A DNA stretch of 64,000 bases from Treponema sp. (GCA_022510845.1 JAFLSR010000001.1:124001-188000); one strand, 5' to 3'. Shown: positions 52,601-61,282, counted from the first letter of the stretch. Translations and numbers: made by a program. Notes: generated by a model from the sequence alone, not told the origin.

Positions 52601-53141
52601 ATTCGATTTTTGTCCAAAATGCGGCTCGAAAAAAATTCAGTTTGTTGAAGGCAAAAGATGGATTTGTTCCGATTGCGGTTTGGATTTATACAACAATGTG
52701 GCGGCGGCGGTGGGCTTGATTATTTGCGATGCGGACGGAAATGTTTTTTTTGAAACGCGCGCCAAAAATCCGCGCAAAGGTTTTTTGGCTTTGCCCGGCG
52801 GATTTTGCAATCCAGACGAAAGCGCGGAAGAAGGCGCGATTCGCGAATGCTTTGAAGAAACAGGCTTGCGCGTGGAAACGGCATCGCTGAAATTCATCGC
52901 GAGTTTTCCGAATACTTATGAGTACAAAAATTTTTTCTACAAAACCTGCGACATTTTTTTTGAGGCAAAAGTTCAACTTGAAAAGGGCAAAAAACTTTTG
53001 GACGCTGTTCTTGCCGACAAAAAAGAAGTGAGCGAAGTGTCTACAAAAAAAATCTCTTCGCAAAAAGACATCGAAGATTTGCCGCTGGCGTTCGACTCTG
53101 CAAAAAAGGCATTGACCGCCTGGCTCAAAAATAAAATTTAA
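52593..53141 (+). CDS. NUDIX hydrolase with N-terminal zinc ribbon
   Basis: The 182-residue protein begins with a zinc ribbon (FCPKCGSKKI...WICSDCGLD, two CxxC pairs). It is followed by a NUDIX domain whose box is GGFCNPDESAEEGAIRECFEETGL, matching the Gx5Ex7REUXEEXGU pattern. The layout is similar to NudC-like NADH pyrophosphatases but shorter; the substrate is uncertain. The ATG at 52593 is chosen because GGAGCGG lies upstream and the zinc ribbon then starts at residue 6. Confidence 0.88.
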   Translation: MNEFDFCPKCGSKKIQFVEGKRWICSDCGLDLYNNVAAAVGLIICDADGNVFFETRAKNPRKGFLALPGGFCNPDESAEEGAIRECFEETGLRVETASLKFIASFPNTYEYKNFFYKTCDIFFEAKVQLEKGKKLLDAVLADKKEVSEVSTKKISSQKDIEDLPLAFDSAKKALTAWLKNKI

Positions 53142-53231
53142 AAGATTGTTCGTGCGATTTTCTAGGAGTGAAAAAAAATCGCGGCGTTGATATTTTGAAA
53201 AATCTCGCATTCCATCCTGCCACACATTCGG

Positions 53232-53260
53232 TTGTACAAAAATCAGTTCTTCGGTATAAT
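53232..53260 (+). promoter_or_regulatory. Promoter of the NCS2 permease gene
   Basis: TTGTAC (53232-53237), a 17-nt spacer and TATAAT (53255-53260) place the start near 53267. Confidence 0.75.
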
Positions 53261-53266
53261 GAACAC

Positions 53267-53364
53267 ATTCTTGCAAGGGCATTCAGAATGTCGTTTGTCG
53301 CGGCTGCTCTTAAGGCTGGGCGGCCGCCTTCCTTTTGGAGGCTTGGCAGCTTAAAGGAGATTTT
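53267..53364 (+). promoter_or_regulatory. Structured leader of the NCS2 permease gene
   Basis: The 98-nt leader is G+C-richer than its surroundings and can fold as GCTGC...GCAGC around a GGCGGCCGCC core. It ends at the ribosome binding site AAAGGAG. It does not match the purine, preQ1 or guanidine riboswitch consensus as I know them. A purine-responsive element is possible because of the downstream gene. Confidence 0.35.
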
Positions 53365-54690
53365 ATGGAAAAGTTCTTCAAACTCAAAGAGAACGGAACA
53401 ACAGTTGGGCGCGAGGTTGTGGGCGGCATAACCACCTTCCTCGCAATGGTCTACATCCTCGCAGTGAATCCCGGAATTCTCGGAGAATGCGGAAACGGAA
53501 TGACATTCGGGGCGGTATTCACTGCCACTGCAATCGCTTCTGGAATCGCGACTTTAGTGATGGCATTCATCGCGAACCTTCCGGTCGCCCTTGCGCCAGG
53601 TCTCGGCCTCAACGCATTCTTCACTTTTTCCGTAGTGTTCGGAATGGGATGCACTTGGCAATTCGCACTCACGGCGGTTTTTGTGGAAGGCATCATTTTC
53701 ATTTTGCTTTCGATTTTCGGCGTGCGCGAAGCAATCATCAAATCGATTCCGACATCGCTCAAAAAAGCGGTTGCCGCAGGTATCGGACTTTTCATCACGA
53801 TTATCGGATTGGCAAACGCAGGCATCATTTCCACGGAAACAGGAACGCTCATTGGCTTTGTCAATTTCACGACGGAAAACAAGGCGGCTATTGTTTCAGT
53901 CATAGGACTTATACTCACAATCGTACTCTATGTGATGAAAGTGCCAGGCTCAATTTTGCTCGCAATCATAATCACAACGATTGTTGGAATTCCGTTCGGC
54001 GTGACAAGCGTTCCGCAAAACTGGAGTCCGGTTTCCGCGCCGTCATCGCCGCTGCTTTTCAAATTCGCGTTCGGCGAAGCATTTTCTTCTAGCGCGATGC
54101 TTTTGAAATTCATCGTAGTGCTTTTCACATTCTTGTTCACCGACATCTTCGACACAATCGGAACTTTGCTTGGTGTCGCGGAACAAGGCAACCTCAAAGA
54201 CGAAAGCGGCAACGTCAAAAATGTCAAAGGCGCGTTGCTCGCAGACTCGGTGGGAACAGTAGTTGGCGCGTGTCTCGGAACTTCCACAGTGACTTCATTC
54301 GTGGAATCCACTTCAGGCGTGGCGGCAGGAGCACGCACAGGACTTGCCTCGGTTGTAACAGGCATCTTGTTCCTGCTCTCGCTTTTCCTCACACCGCTTT
54401 TCGCGCTCATTCCTGCGGCTGCCACAGCACCTGCATTGATTTTCGTCGGCTTTTTGATGATAAAGTCAGTCACCGAAATCGATTTCGGCGACCCCACAGA
54501 AGGCATTCCTGCGTTCATCACGATTATGGTAATGCCATTCTCCTACTCAATCTCAAAAGGAATCGCTTGGGGAATGATTTCCTACGTCATCACAAAATGC
54601 GCCGGAAGAAAATCAAAAGATATTACAATTGTAACATGGATTTTGGCGGCAGTCTTCGTAGCCGACATAATTTTTGAAGCGGTAAAATAA
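53365..54690 (+). CDS. NCS2-family purine permease (AzgA/PbuG-like)
   Basis: The 441-residue transporter has about 12-13 membrane segments. It begins FFKLKENGTTVGREVVGGITTFLAMVYILAVNPGIL, then GLATLVMAFIANLPVALAPGLGLNAFFTFSVV, and LFTDIFDTIGTLLGVAEQGNL and STVTSFVESTSGVAAGARTGLASVVTG, the signature of the AzgA/PbuG branch. That branch imports hypoxanthine, guanine or adenine by proton symport. The ATG at 53365 has AAAGGAG upstream. Confidence 0.93.
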   Translation: MEKFFKLKENGTTVGREVVGGITTFLAMVYILAVNPGILGECGNGMTFGAVFTATAIASGIATLVMAFIANLPVALAPGLGLNAFFTFSVVFGMGCTWQFALTAVFVEGIIFILLSIFGVREAIIKSIPTSLKKAVAAGIGLFITIIGLANAGIISTETGTLIGFVNFTTENKAAIVSVIGLILTIVLYVMKVPGSILLAIIITTIVGIPFGVTSVPQNWSPVSAPSSPLLFKFAFGEAFSSSAMLLKFIVVLFTFLFTDIFDTIGTLLGVAEQGNLKDESGNVKNVKGALLADSVGTVVGACLGTSTVTSFVESTSGVAAGARTGLASVVTGILFLLSLFLTPLFALIPAAATAPALIFVGFLMIKSVTEIDFGDPTEGIPAFITIMVMPFSYSISKGIAWGMISYVITKCAGRKSKDITIVTWILAAVFVADIIFEAVK

Positions 54691-54736
54691 ATTACGCGTT
54701 TCACAGCACAGCAAAAAAGGCAGTTAACGCGTGCGT

Positions 54737-54788
54737 AGGGGGAGGTCTCCCCCTCGCTCCAAAGTCTGCGCCTTTTCCGCTACCCCCT
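54737..54788. repeat. G-rich palindromic intergenic repeat (family 2), inverted copy
   Basis: AGGGGGAGGTCTCCCCCTC, then GCTCCAAAGTC and CTTTTCCGCTACCCC, read as the reverse of the copy at 5849-5910. The 54691-54904 gap has no gene. Confidence 0.7.
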
Positions 54789-54904
54789 CTGTATGCACGG
54801 CATAAGCCGTGCTATCAACGCCCACTCATTGTGCCCTACACTACCACAAATCTTGCGGCTTGTTTGACTTCAAAAAATAGAAAGGTGCGATTTTTTTTCG
54901 CGGC

Positions 54905-55255
54905 TCATTTTGGAAAATAAAATTTCATTGTTTCTTCGCCGAGTTTTTCCGCTCCCAAACGCTTCGCAATCGCCTTGCACACTTGGCGGCTCAAAAACCA
55001 TGCAAGCACAATCGCCACGAACATCACAATCGACAAAAAAGTTGTTTCGGAATTTCCGCCGCCATGAAGAACGGCCACATAAAAATATTTTGCCGCCAGC
55101 AAAAACAACGGAACCAAAACGCATCCGAACGCGAACAGCAACACCGCGCCGCCCAATTGCAAAAAAATCATATTGCGTTTTTGCTGGCGAGGTGTGGTCG
55201 ATTTTTTTTCAGCCTTGTTTGGCGCGTCAATATTTTTCAGTTCCTCTTCTGTCAT
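54905..55255 (-). CDS. Small membrane protein of unknown function
   Basis: The 116-residue protein has a charged N-terminus (MTEEELKNIDAPNKAEKKST), two membrane helices (IFLQLGGAVLLFAFGCVLVPLFLLAAKYFYV and TFLSIVMFVAIVLAWFLS) and a basic-acidic tail. I do not recognise it. The ATG at 55255 is preferred because CGGAGGAAGG lies just upstream; the frame opens seven codons earlier at a TTG. Confidence 0.7.
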   Translation of the reverse strand: MTEEELKNIDAPNKAEKKSTTPRQQKRNMIFLQLGGAVLLFAFGCVLVPLFLLAAKYFYVAVLHGGGNSETTFLSIVMFVAIVLAWFLSRQVCKAIAKRLGAEKLGEETMKFYFPK

Positions 55256-55287
55256 TTTTCCTTCCTCCGAATTCAAGCAATGAAAGA

Positions 55288-55376
55288 AATTTCATCAGGG
55301 CGTATTTTTGCTTGCAAAATTTTCAAGAAATTTTCGCAAGCAAAAATTATTTTCAAAAAACGCGCCCTGCGGAATT
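55288..55376. repeat. Nested hairpin repeat (family 3), copy 1
   Basis: ATTTCATCAGGGCG pairs loosely with CGCGCCCTGCGGAAT as an outer stem. The inner stem is TTTTTGCTTGC (55305-55315) with GCAAGCAAAAA (55336-55346) around AAATTTTCAAGAAATTTTC. A second copy with a different inner stem lies at 56618-56679. Confidence 0.65.
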
Positions 55377-55386
55377 CCCAAAATAA

Positions 55387-56601
55387 TTACTGAATTTTAT
55401 TCTGCTTCTTTTCAAACTCGGCGCAAAGCCTGTCTATTATATCGGCAGCAACTTCGGCCTTTGTTTTTTTATCGTAGTCAATTGAGCCGTCTTTCGAAAT
55501 TATCGTCACCTTGTTGTAGTCACTGCAAAAAGTCGTGCCCTCGTTTCGGGTTGAATTGAGCACGATGAAGTCGAGATTTTTTTCTTCCAGTTTGCGCCGC
55601 GCGTTTTCTTCTTCATCATTTGTTTCAAGCGCAAAGCCAACAAGGATTTGTCCATCGCGTTTTGCATTTCCCAAAGCCCGGGCTATGTCGTGCGTGGAAC
55701 ACAGGCGCAAAACGAGTTCGCCTTTTTCGCGCTTGATTTTCTTTTCTGAAATTATTTCCGGGCGGAAATCGGCGACAGCGGCGCACAAGATTGCGGCATC
55801 GGCTTGCGAAAAATTTTCAGTCGCGGCGGCGTGCATTTCCTCGCAACTTTCCACATCGATTCGCTGAATTCCTTCGGACGATTTGAGTTGCACAGGACCG
55901 CTTATCAAAGTAACCTGCGCGCCTCGTTTTCGGCATTCCTCTGCCAAAGCAAATCCCATCTTGCCGCTCGAATAATTTCCGATGAATCGCACCGGGTCTA
56001 TTTTTTCGTAAGTAGGACCTGCGGTAATAATGATTTTTTTGCCTGCAAGGTCTTGCGAATTTTCAAAAAAATTTTCAAGCACTTCGACTATCGCGCAAGG
56101 CTCTTCCATCCGCCCTTTGCCTTCCAGCCCGCTTGCAAGAAATCCACTTTTTGGTTCGATGAAATGGTTTCCATAAGAACGCAACGTTTCGATATTCGCC
56201 TGAGTCGAAGGATGCGCGTACATATCCAAATCCATCGCAGGCGCGATAAAAACAGGCGCCTTCATCGAAAGGTATGTGGTCACGAGCATATTGTCGGCGA
56301 CCCCGCCCGCCATCTTTCCCAAAGTGACCGCCGTGCAAGGAGCAATGAGCATCGCGTCCGCCCACAATCCAAGATCCACGTGCGAATTCCATGTGCCGTC
56401 GCGCCCCGAAAAAAATTCGCTCACCACAGGCTTGCGCGTCAAAGCGGACAACGTTATGGGCGTGATGAATTCTTTACCCGCTGGCGTTATCACGACTTGC
56501 ACTTCCGCGCCGCGCTTGACAAGTTCGCGGATAATGAGGCACGATTTGTATGCGGCAATGCTTCCAGTGATGCCCAAAACTATTTTTTTACCCTTAAGCA
56601 C
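55387..56601 (-). CDS. coaBC: Bifunctional phosphopantothenoylcysteine decarboxylase / ligase
   Basis: The 404-residue enzyme makes 4'-phosphopantetheine for CoA. The CoaC half has KKIVLGITGSIAAYKSCLIIRELVKRG, the active-site His region WNSHVDLG and APAMDLDMYAHPS. The E. coli motif PAMNxxMW reads PAMDLDMY here, a form I recall from Bacteroidetes enzymes as well. The CoaB half has IIITAGPTYEKIDPVRFIGNYSSGKMGFALAEE and LVGFALET, with DFIVLNS. No good ribosome binding site is visible. Confidence 0.95.
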   Translation of the reverse strand: MLKGKKIVLGITGSIAAYKSCLIIRELVKRGAEVQVVITPAGKEFITPITLSALTRKPVVSEFFSGRDGTWNSHVDLGLWADAMLIAPCTAVTLGKMAGGVADNMLVTTYLSMKAPVFIAPAMDLDMYAHPSTQANIETLRSYGNHFIEPKSGFLASGLEGKGRMEEPCAIVEVLENFFENSQDLAGKKIIITAGPTYEKIDPVRFIGNYSSGKMGFALAEECRKRGAQVTLISGPVQLKSSEGIQRIDVESCEEMHAAATENFSQADAAILCAAVADFRPEIISEKKIKREKGELVLRLCSTHDIARALGNAKRDGQILVGFALETNDEEENARRKLEEKNLDFIVLNSTRNEGTTFCSDYNKVTIISKDGSIDYDKKTKAEVAADIIDRLCAEFEKKQNKIQ

Positions 56602-56617
56602 TTTTTCTCCAAAATTT

Positions 56618-56679
56618 GAATTTCATCAGGGCGCATTTTTTGCCCGCGAAATTTTCAAAAAATTTTCGCGGACAAAAAA
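56618..56679. repeat. Nested hairpin repeat (family 3), copy 2
   Basis: ATTTCATCAGGGCGCATTTT is shared with copy 1. The inner stem is TTTTTTGCCCGCG with CGCGGACAAAAAA around AAATTTTCAAAAAATTTT. The inner stem bases differ from copy 1 while pairing is kept. It lies upstream of coaBC; the 56602-56798 gap has no gene. Confidence 0.65.
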
Positions 56680-56798
56680 CCGTGCTTTCCGCACTTCCGT
56701 TTTCACTTCATTCTTCCGTGCGCACTTCGTGCTTACGAAAGAACGCATTGCTGCGGTGCTCCAATCACTTGCGCAAAACAACGCGGCAACGCAAAAAT

Positions 56799-58532
56799 TC
56801 AATTTACAATCGCATCGGTGTTGGCGTGTCCAGCCATCACGAAAGGCAGCACGTCTTCTTCCGCGTCAATTCGAACGCGCACAAAAAACGGCTTTTTGTT
56901 TTTCACGGCGAAAACCGTTTTCGCCCAATCAGGATTTTCGTTCGCGTCCAACGCCTCAATTCCAAAGCCGCGCGCAATCGCAAGCAAGTCAGGGCTTTTC
57001 GAAAAAATGCTCGCGCTGTAATTTTTTCCGAAAATATATTTTTGCTGTTGCCTCACCATTCCGAGCGTTCCGTTTTCCAAAACGATTACCACAACATTCA
57101 GCGCGAGTTCCGAAAGCGTTGCCAGTTCCTGAACGTTCATCATAATCGAACCATCGCCAGAAAAGCAAATTATTTTTTTCTGAGGATTTGCCAAAGCCGC
57201 ACCAATCGCCGCGGGAAGCCCGAAGCCCATCGTGCCAAGTGAAGCCGAAGTCAAAAATGTGCGCGCGTGCAAAACCGGAAAATATTGCGCCGCCCACATT
57301 TGATGCTGACCGACATCCGTGGTAACGATTAGATTTTCTTCGCTTGTGCCAGCCGCTTTCGCCAAGGCGGGAATATCCGAAATGAATTTTCTGGGATTTG
57401 TCGAAGCGGATTTTTTTGCCGCGCCGCATTCAACTGAAAAAGTTTCTTTGCGCAACTTCGCATTTTTTTTGACCCATGATTTTCTTGCCTCGATTTTTTC
57501 TTTTTTGAATGAGGATTTTTTTTCGCGCAAAAGTTCGTTCAACATAGCAAGCGAAGTTTCGATGTCGCACACCAAAGAAAGTTCGGCGCGGAAAATTTTA
57601 TTCACTTCGGCGGCATCGATGTCGATGTGAATGATTTTGGCATTCGGACAGAATTCACTCCGAAGCCCAACGGCGCGGTCATCAAAGCGCGAGCCGCACG
57701 CAAAAACCAAGTCGCTTTCATACATGGCGCGATTCGCGGCGACGCTTCCATGCATTCCAAGCATTCCCAAAAACGCATCGTCATTCGCGCCTACCACGCC
57801 CAAACCCATCAAACTGGAAAGGGCGCACGCATCGTAGAGTTGCAAAAATTCGCGCACCAATTTTTCTCCAATCCGTGAATTGCATCCCCCTCCCAAATAA
57901 AGCACTGGGCGTTCCGCTTGCGAAAGTGCGTGCAAAATCGAATTGAGTTTGGAAACAATTTCCTTTTTTTGCGGACGGAAGCGCGGGGCTTTTTTTTCAA
58001 AGTTGATTTTGGGCCATGAAGAAAATTCCACGACTTCTTCCTGAACATTGCGCGGAATGTCAAGCAGCACAGGCCCCGGCCTTCCGCTTGTGGCAATTTC
58101 AAACGCCTTCGGAATCGCTTCAAAAAGTTCCCGCGCGGATTTTATCATCATGCTGTGCTTGGTAATCGGAAACGAAAGTCCGAACGTATCCGCTTCCTGA
58201 AAAGAATCAGTTCCAATCATCGAAAGGTTCACTTGCCCCGTAATCGCGACAATCGGAATCGAATCGCAACGAGCATCCGCAATCGCCGTAAGAAGATTCA
58301 TCGCGCCAGGTCCACTCGTTGCCATGCAAACGGCAGGAAGCCCAGTCGTGCGAGCCATTCCCTGCGCGATAAAACCAGCCGCCTGTTCCTGCCTCACAAG
58401 AATGTGTCTTATTCCGCTTTGCGAAAGTTCATGGTAAAGCGGCAAAATCCAGCCGCCGGGAATTCCTGCAACAGTATTTATTTTGTGCAACTTCAAAAGT
58501 TCGCAAATAATTTGTGCGCCATTTTTTTTCAT
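56799..58532 (-). CDS. ilvB: Acetolactate synthase large subunit
   Basis: The 577-residue thiamine-diphosphate enzyme starts branched-chain amino acid synthesis. Motifs are GAQIICELLKLHKINTVAGIPGGWILPLYHEL, the catalytic-Glu region HILVRQEQAAGFIAQGMARTTG, SGPGAMNLLTAIADARCDSIPIVAITGQ, and the ThDP/Mg motif CFSGDGSIMMNVQELATLSELALNVVVIVLENGTLGMVRQQQ. The small subunit ilvN is not adjacent; ilvD is 4 kb away on the same strand with other genes between. The promoter gives a 2-nt leader and no T-box is present. Confidence 0.93.
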   Translation of the reverse strand: MKKNGAQIICELLKLHKINTVAGIPGGWILPLYHELSQSGIRHILVRQEQAAGFIAQGMARTTGLPAVCMATSGPGAMNLLTAIADARCDSIPIVAITGQVNLSMIGTDSFQEADTFGLSFPITKHSMMIKSARELFEAIPKAFEIATSGRPGPVLLDIPRNVQEEVVEFSSWPKINFEKKAPRFRPQKKEIVSKLNSILHALSQAERPVLYLGGGCNSRIGEKLVREFLQLYDACALSSLMGLGVVGANDDAFLGMLGMHGSVAANRAMYESDLVFACGSRFDDRAVGLRSEFCPNAKIIHIDIDAAEVNKIFRAELSLVCDIETSLAMLNELLREKKSSFKKEKIEARKSWVKKNAKLRKETFSVECGAAKKSASTNPRKFISDIPALAKAAGTSEENLIVTTDVGQHQMWAAQYFPVLHARTFLTSASLGTMGFGLPAAIGAALANPQKKIICFSGDGSIMMNVQELATLSELALNVVVIVLENGTLGMVRQQQKYIFGKNYSASIFSKSPDLLAIARGFGIEALDANENPDWAKTVFAVKNKKPFFVRVRIDAEEDVLPFVMAGHANTDAIVN

Positions 58533-58540
58533 ATAGTTAA

Positions 58541-58569
58541 ATTATAAGAATTATTTTGCAGAATGTAAA
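58541..58569 (-). promoter_or_regulatory. ilvB promoter, near-leaderless
   Basis: On the minus strand TTTACA (58569-58564), a 17-nt spacer and TATAAT (58546-58541) end 8 nt before the ATG at 58532, giving a leader of about 2 nt. Confidence 0.7.
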
Positions 58570-58624
58570 GTGCAGCAAAGACATCTTTCTCTGCACAAAA
58601 CTCGCGACAACAACAACACTCTTA

Positions 58625-58653
58625 TTGCGCCGATTGACTTTTTGCATTACAAT
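58625..58653 (+). promoter_or_regulatory. Promoter of the NFACT gene predicting a leaderless mRNA
   Basis: TTGCGC (58625-58630), a 17-nt spacer and TACAAT (58648-58653) end 6 nt before the ATG at 58660. It is back to back with the ilvB promoter. Confidence 0.65.
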
Positions 58654-58659
58654 AATTTT

Positions 58660-60132
58660 ATGTCGCTAAACTGCAACGAAATAAATTTGATTTTGAATGA
58701 ACTCAATTTGCAAGGCGCGTTCATTCAAGACATAATCCAGCCGGGCTTCGACACAATTGCGATTTACACTTATAAAAACGGCGCGGCAAAAACAGTTTTG
58801 ATTTGCACGGCGAACGGCGCGTGCCGCCTGAACGAAACTCGGCGCAAAATTCCCAAAAACAAAAAGCCCTTGCGATTTATGGAATTCCTCAAATCGAAAA
58901 TCAAGGGCGCGAAAATTCTTTCGTGCGAGCAAATCAATTTTGACAGAATAATAAAAATGGAATTGGCGCATTCGGAGCAGCAATATAAAATGTACATCCG
59001 TTTGTGGAGCGCGAATTCAAACGTGATTTTGTGCGACACAGACGACAACATTTTGGACACGATGTTTCGCCGCCCGCAGAAAAATGAAATCACAGGCGGA
59101 AAATTTTCTCTGCCCGAACAAAAAAAAGATTCGCACATTGAATCGATTTCACAAAAATTTCCTGTCCGCGATTTTTTTGAATTGAAAGAATTTTTTTCCG
59201 AAAAAAATCAAGCCTTCGAAGAAATCTCATTCAACCAAAAAGTCGATGCTTGGTACGCCGAGCACGCGACAAGCCTTTCGCGCGAAGCACTTTTGGAAAG
59301 GGCGAAAAAATGGTACGAAACGCATCATCTTCGCCAACGCGCCGCGCTCGAACGCTTGGAACAAAAACGCATAGATTTTTCTTCCGCATCAAACAAAAAA
59401 CATTTCGGCGATTTGATTTTGGCGAACGCACATTTGGCAGACAATTCGAATCCGCAAGATTTTTTGGAATGCGAGGATTACGAAAGCGGCGAAATCGTGC
59501 GAATAAAAATCGACCCGAAAAAATCGCCACACGAAAATGCCGCGGACTATTACGCGCTTTACAAAAAGGAATTGAGTGGCGCGGAGGCACTCAAAACCGA
59601 AATCGAACTTGCAAAAACAAAAATCGCATCGCTTGAAAAATTGTATCAAGAAATTTTGGCTGAAAAAAATCCAATGCGAATCGAACAGCTTTTGCGGCAA
59701 AGTTCCACACCGAAGCAGAAGCAAAAAAAATCGCATCCCGGACTTGACTACACAGTGAACGGCTGGTACATTTTGGTGGGGCGTGATGCCGATGAAAACG
59801 ACGAACTCCTGCGCCACCACGTTCGCGGAAATGATATGTGGCTTCACACGCGCGATACCCCTGGGGGGTATGTCTTCATAAAATACCGCGCGGGCAAAAC
59901 CATTCCATTGGACATTCTTTTGGACGCAGGAAACCTCGCGCTTTATTTTTCCAAGGCACGCGCAGCGGGCAAGGCGGATTTGTATTACACCGAAGTGAAA
60001 CATCTGCGGCGCGCAAAAAACGGTCCAAAAGGCTTGGTGATTCCGACGCATGAAAAAAACCTCAACGTCGTGCTTGACAAAAATCGCCTTGCGCGTCTAG
60101 AAGCGGCTCGGCAAGAAAACAACGCGATTTGA
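58660..60132 (+). CDS. NFACT-family protein (RqcH/FbpA-like)
   Basis: The 490-residue protein has an N-terminal NFACT-N domain (NEINLILNELNLQGAFIQDIIQPGFDTIAIYTY), a long charged coiled coil (about 270-365) and a C-terminal NFACT-R domain: SHPGLDYTVNGWYILVGRDADENDELLRHHVRGNDMWLHTRDTPGGYVFIK. RqcH members bind obstructed 50S subunits and add C-terminal Ala tails to stalled peptides; others were described as fibronectin-binding. It is shorter than typical RqcH (about 570), so the tailing role is unsure. The ATG at 58660 (MSLNCNEINL) is placed by the promoter and the family start. Confidence 0.85.
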   Translation: MSLNCNEINLILNELNLQGAFIQDIIQPGFDTIAIYTYKNGAAKTVLICTANGACRLNETRRKIPKNKKPLRFMEFLKSKIKGAKILSCEQINFDRIIKMELAHSEQQYKMYIRLWSANSNVILCDTDDNILDTMFRRPQKNEITGGKFSLPEQKKDSHIESISQKFPVRDFFELKEFFSEKNQAFEEISFNQKVDAWYAEHATSLSREALLERAKKWYETHHLRQRAALERLEQKRIDFSSASNKKHFGDLILANAHLADNSNPQDFLECEDYESGEIVRIKIDPKKSPHENAADYYALYKKELSGAEALKTEIELAKTKIASLEKLYQEILAEKNPMRIEQLLRQSSTPKQKQKKSHPGLDYTVNGWYILVGRDADENDELLRHHVRGNDMWLHTRDTPGGYVFIKYRAGKTIPLDILLDAGNLALYFSKARAAGKADLYYTEVKHLRRAKNGPKGLVIPTHEKNLNVVLDKNRLARLEAARQENNAI

Positions 60133-60368
60133 TTTTAAATGCGTTCCCCACGAGTTTTTCTATATAAAATATAAAAACTCGCGGGTCGGGCTATTCGCGG
60201 TTTCATTGCTCCACTTCGTTCCGCAACACGCCTACGGCGTGCCGCTACTATCCCTAACGCAATTTAAATCTTTTTACACCATTGAATTTCACTTGCAAAA
60301 AATCCGCAAAAATTTTCCGATTGATTCGTGCGGAAACTTTCATTCCCCAAGCCTTGCATCGGACTATG

Positions 60369-60396
60369 TTGATTTTTTTGAAAAAATTTTTATAAT
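60369..60396 (+). promoter_or_regulatory. metF promoter, near-leaderless
   Basis: TTGATT (60369-60374), a 16-nt spacer and TATAAT (60391-60396) end 7 nt before the ATG at 60404. The upstream gap 60133-60368 shows no gene and a CGCCTACGGCG hairpin near 60230. Confidence 0.7.
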
Positions 60397-60403
60397 TGAA
60401 ACA

Positions 60404-61282
60404 ATGAAGATAAGCGAAATATTGAAATCAAAAAAACTCACTTTTTCGTTCGAAGTCTTTCCGCCAAAACAACAGGGCAATTTTGATTCCGTCGCACAAA
60501 CCGTGACAAATCTCGCAGAACTTTCGCCCGACTGGATCAGCGTAACTTACGGCGCAGGTGGCGCAACGCAAAGCAATACAATCGAAATTTCAAAATTCAT
60601 TCAAAAGCAAAATGTCAGCGCACTCACCCACCTCACGTGCATAAACACGACAAAAGAAAATCTGGAAGACACCTTGCAAAAAATGAAAGAAGCCGGCGTA
60701 GAAAACATTTTGGCGTTGCGCGGCGACATTCCAAACGGCGTGACTTTCGAGCAGGCGACACAAGGCGGCTACAAGCACGCTTCGGATTTGGTGCCACTCC
60801 TCAAGCAAAAAGGATTTTGCGTAGGAGGCGCGTGCTATCCCGAAGGCCACATCGAATCCGCCAATCGCATCGATGACATCGAGCGGCTCAAATTCAAAGT
60901 TGATGCGGGCGTAGATTTTTTGACGACGCAAATGTTTTTTGACAACGATATGCTCTACAGTTTTTTGTACCGCATGGAATCTTCGGGAATTCACTTGCCG
61001 GTTTTTCCAGGAATCATGCCGATTACGAACGTTGCGCAAATTCCAAAAATGATTCGGCTTTCCAACGCCTACATTCCAAAAAAACTTTTGGCGATTTGCG
61101 ACAGGTTCGGAACTTCGCCTGATGCGTTGCGTCAAGCGGGAATCGCTTATGCCACAGACCAAATAATCGATTTGATTTCAAACGGAATTCGCGGAATCCA
61201 CATCTACACAATGAACAAAAGCGAAACCGCAAAATCAATTTTGGCGAACATACGCGACATCATAAGCGCGAGCAACCAATGA
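60404..61282 (+). CDS. metF: Methylenetetrahydrofolate reductase
   Basis: The 292-residue FAD enzyme reduces 5,10-methylene-THF to 5-methyl-THF for methionine synthesis. Motifs are LTFSFEVFPPKQQGNFDSV, DWISVTYGAGGATQSNTIEIS, ALTHLTCINTTKENL, ILALRGDIPNG, VGGACYPEGHIES, and DFLTTQMFFDNDMLYSF with FPGIMPITNVAQIPKM. Length equals the family norm. The ATG at 60404 is set by MKISEILKSKK and the promoter just upstream. It overlaps the next gene by 4 bp. Confidence 0.96.
   Translation: MKISEILKSKKLTFSFEVFPPKQQGNFDSVAQTVTNLAELSPDWISVTYGAGGATQSNTIEISKFIQKQNVSALTHLTCINTTKENLEDTLQKMKEAGVENILALRGDIPNGVTFEQATQGGYKHASDLVPLLKQKGFCVGGACYPEGHIESANRIDDIERLKFKVDAGVDFLTTQMFFDNDMLYSFLYRMESSGIHLPVFPGIMPITNVAQIPKMIRLSNAYIPKKLLAICDRFGTSPDALRQAGIAYATDQIIDLISNGIRGIHIYTMNKSETAKSILANIRDIISASNQ

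Noticed and set aside
58533..58659. Possible T-box or leucine/isoleucine attenuator before ilvB
   Set aside because: The promoter gives only about 2 nt of leader, so there is no room for a leader RNA.
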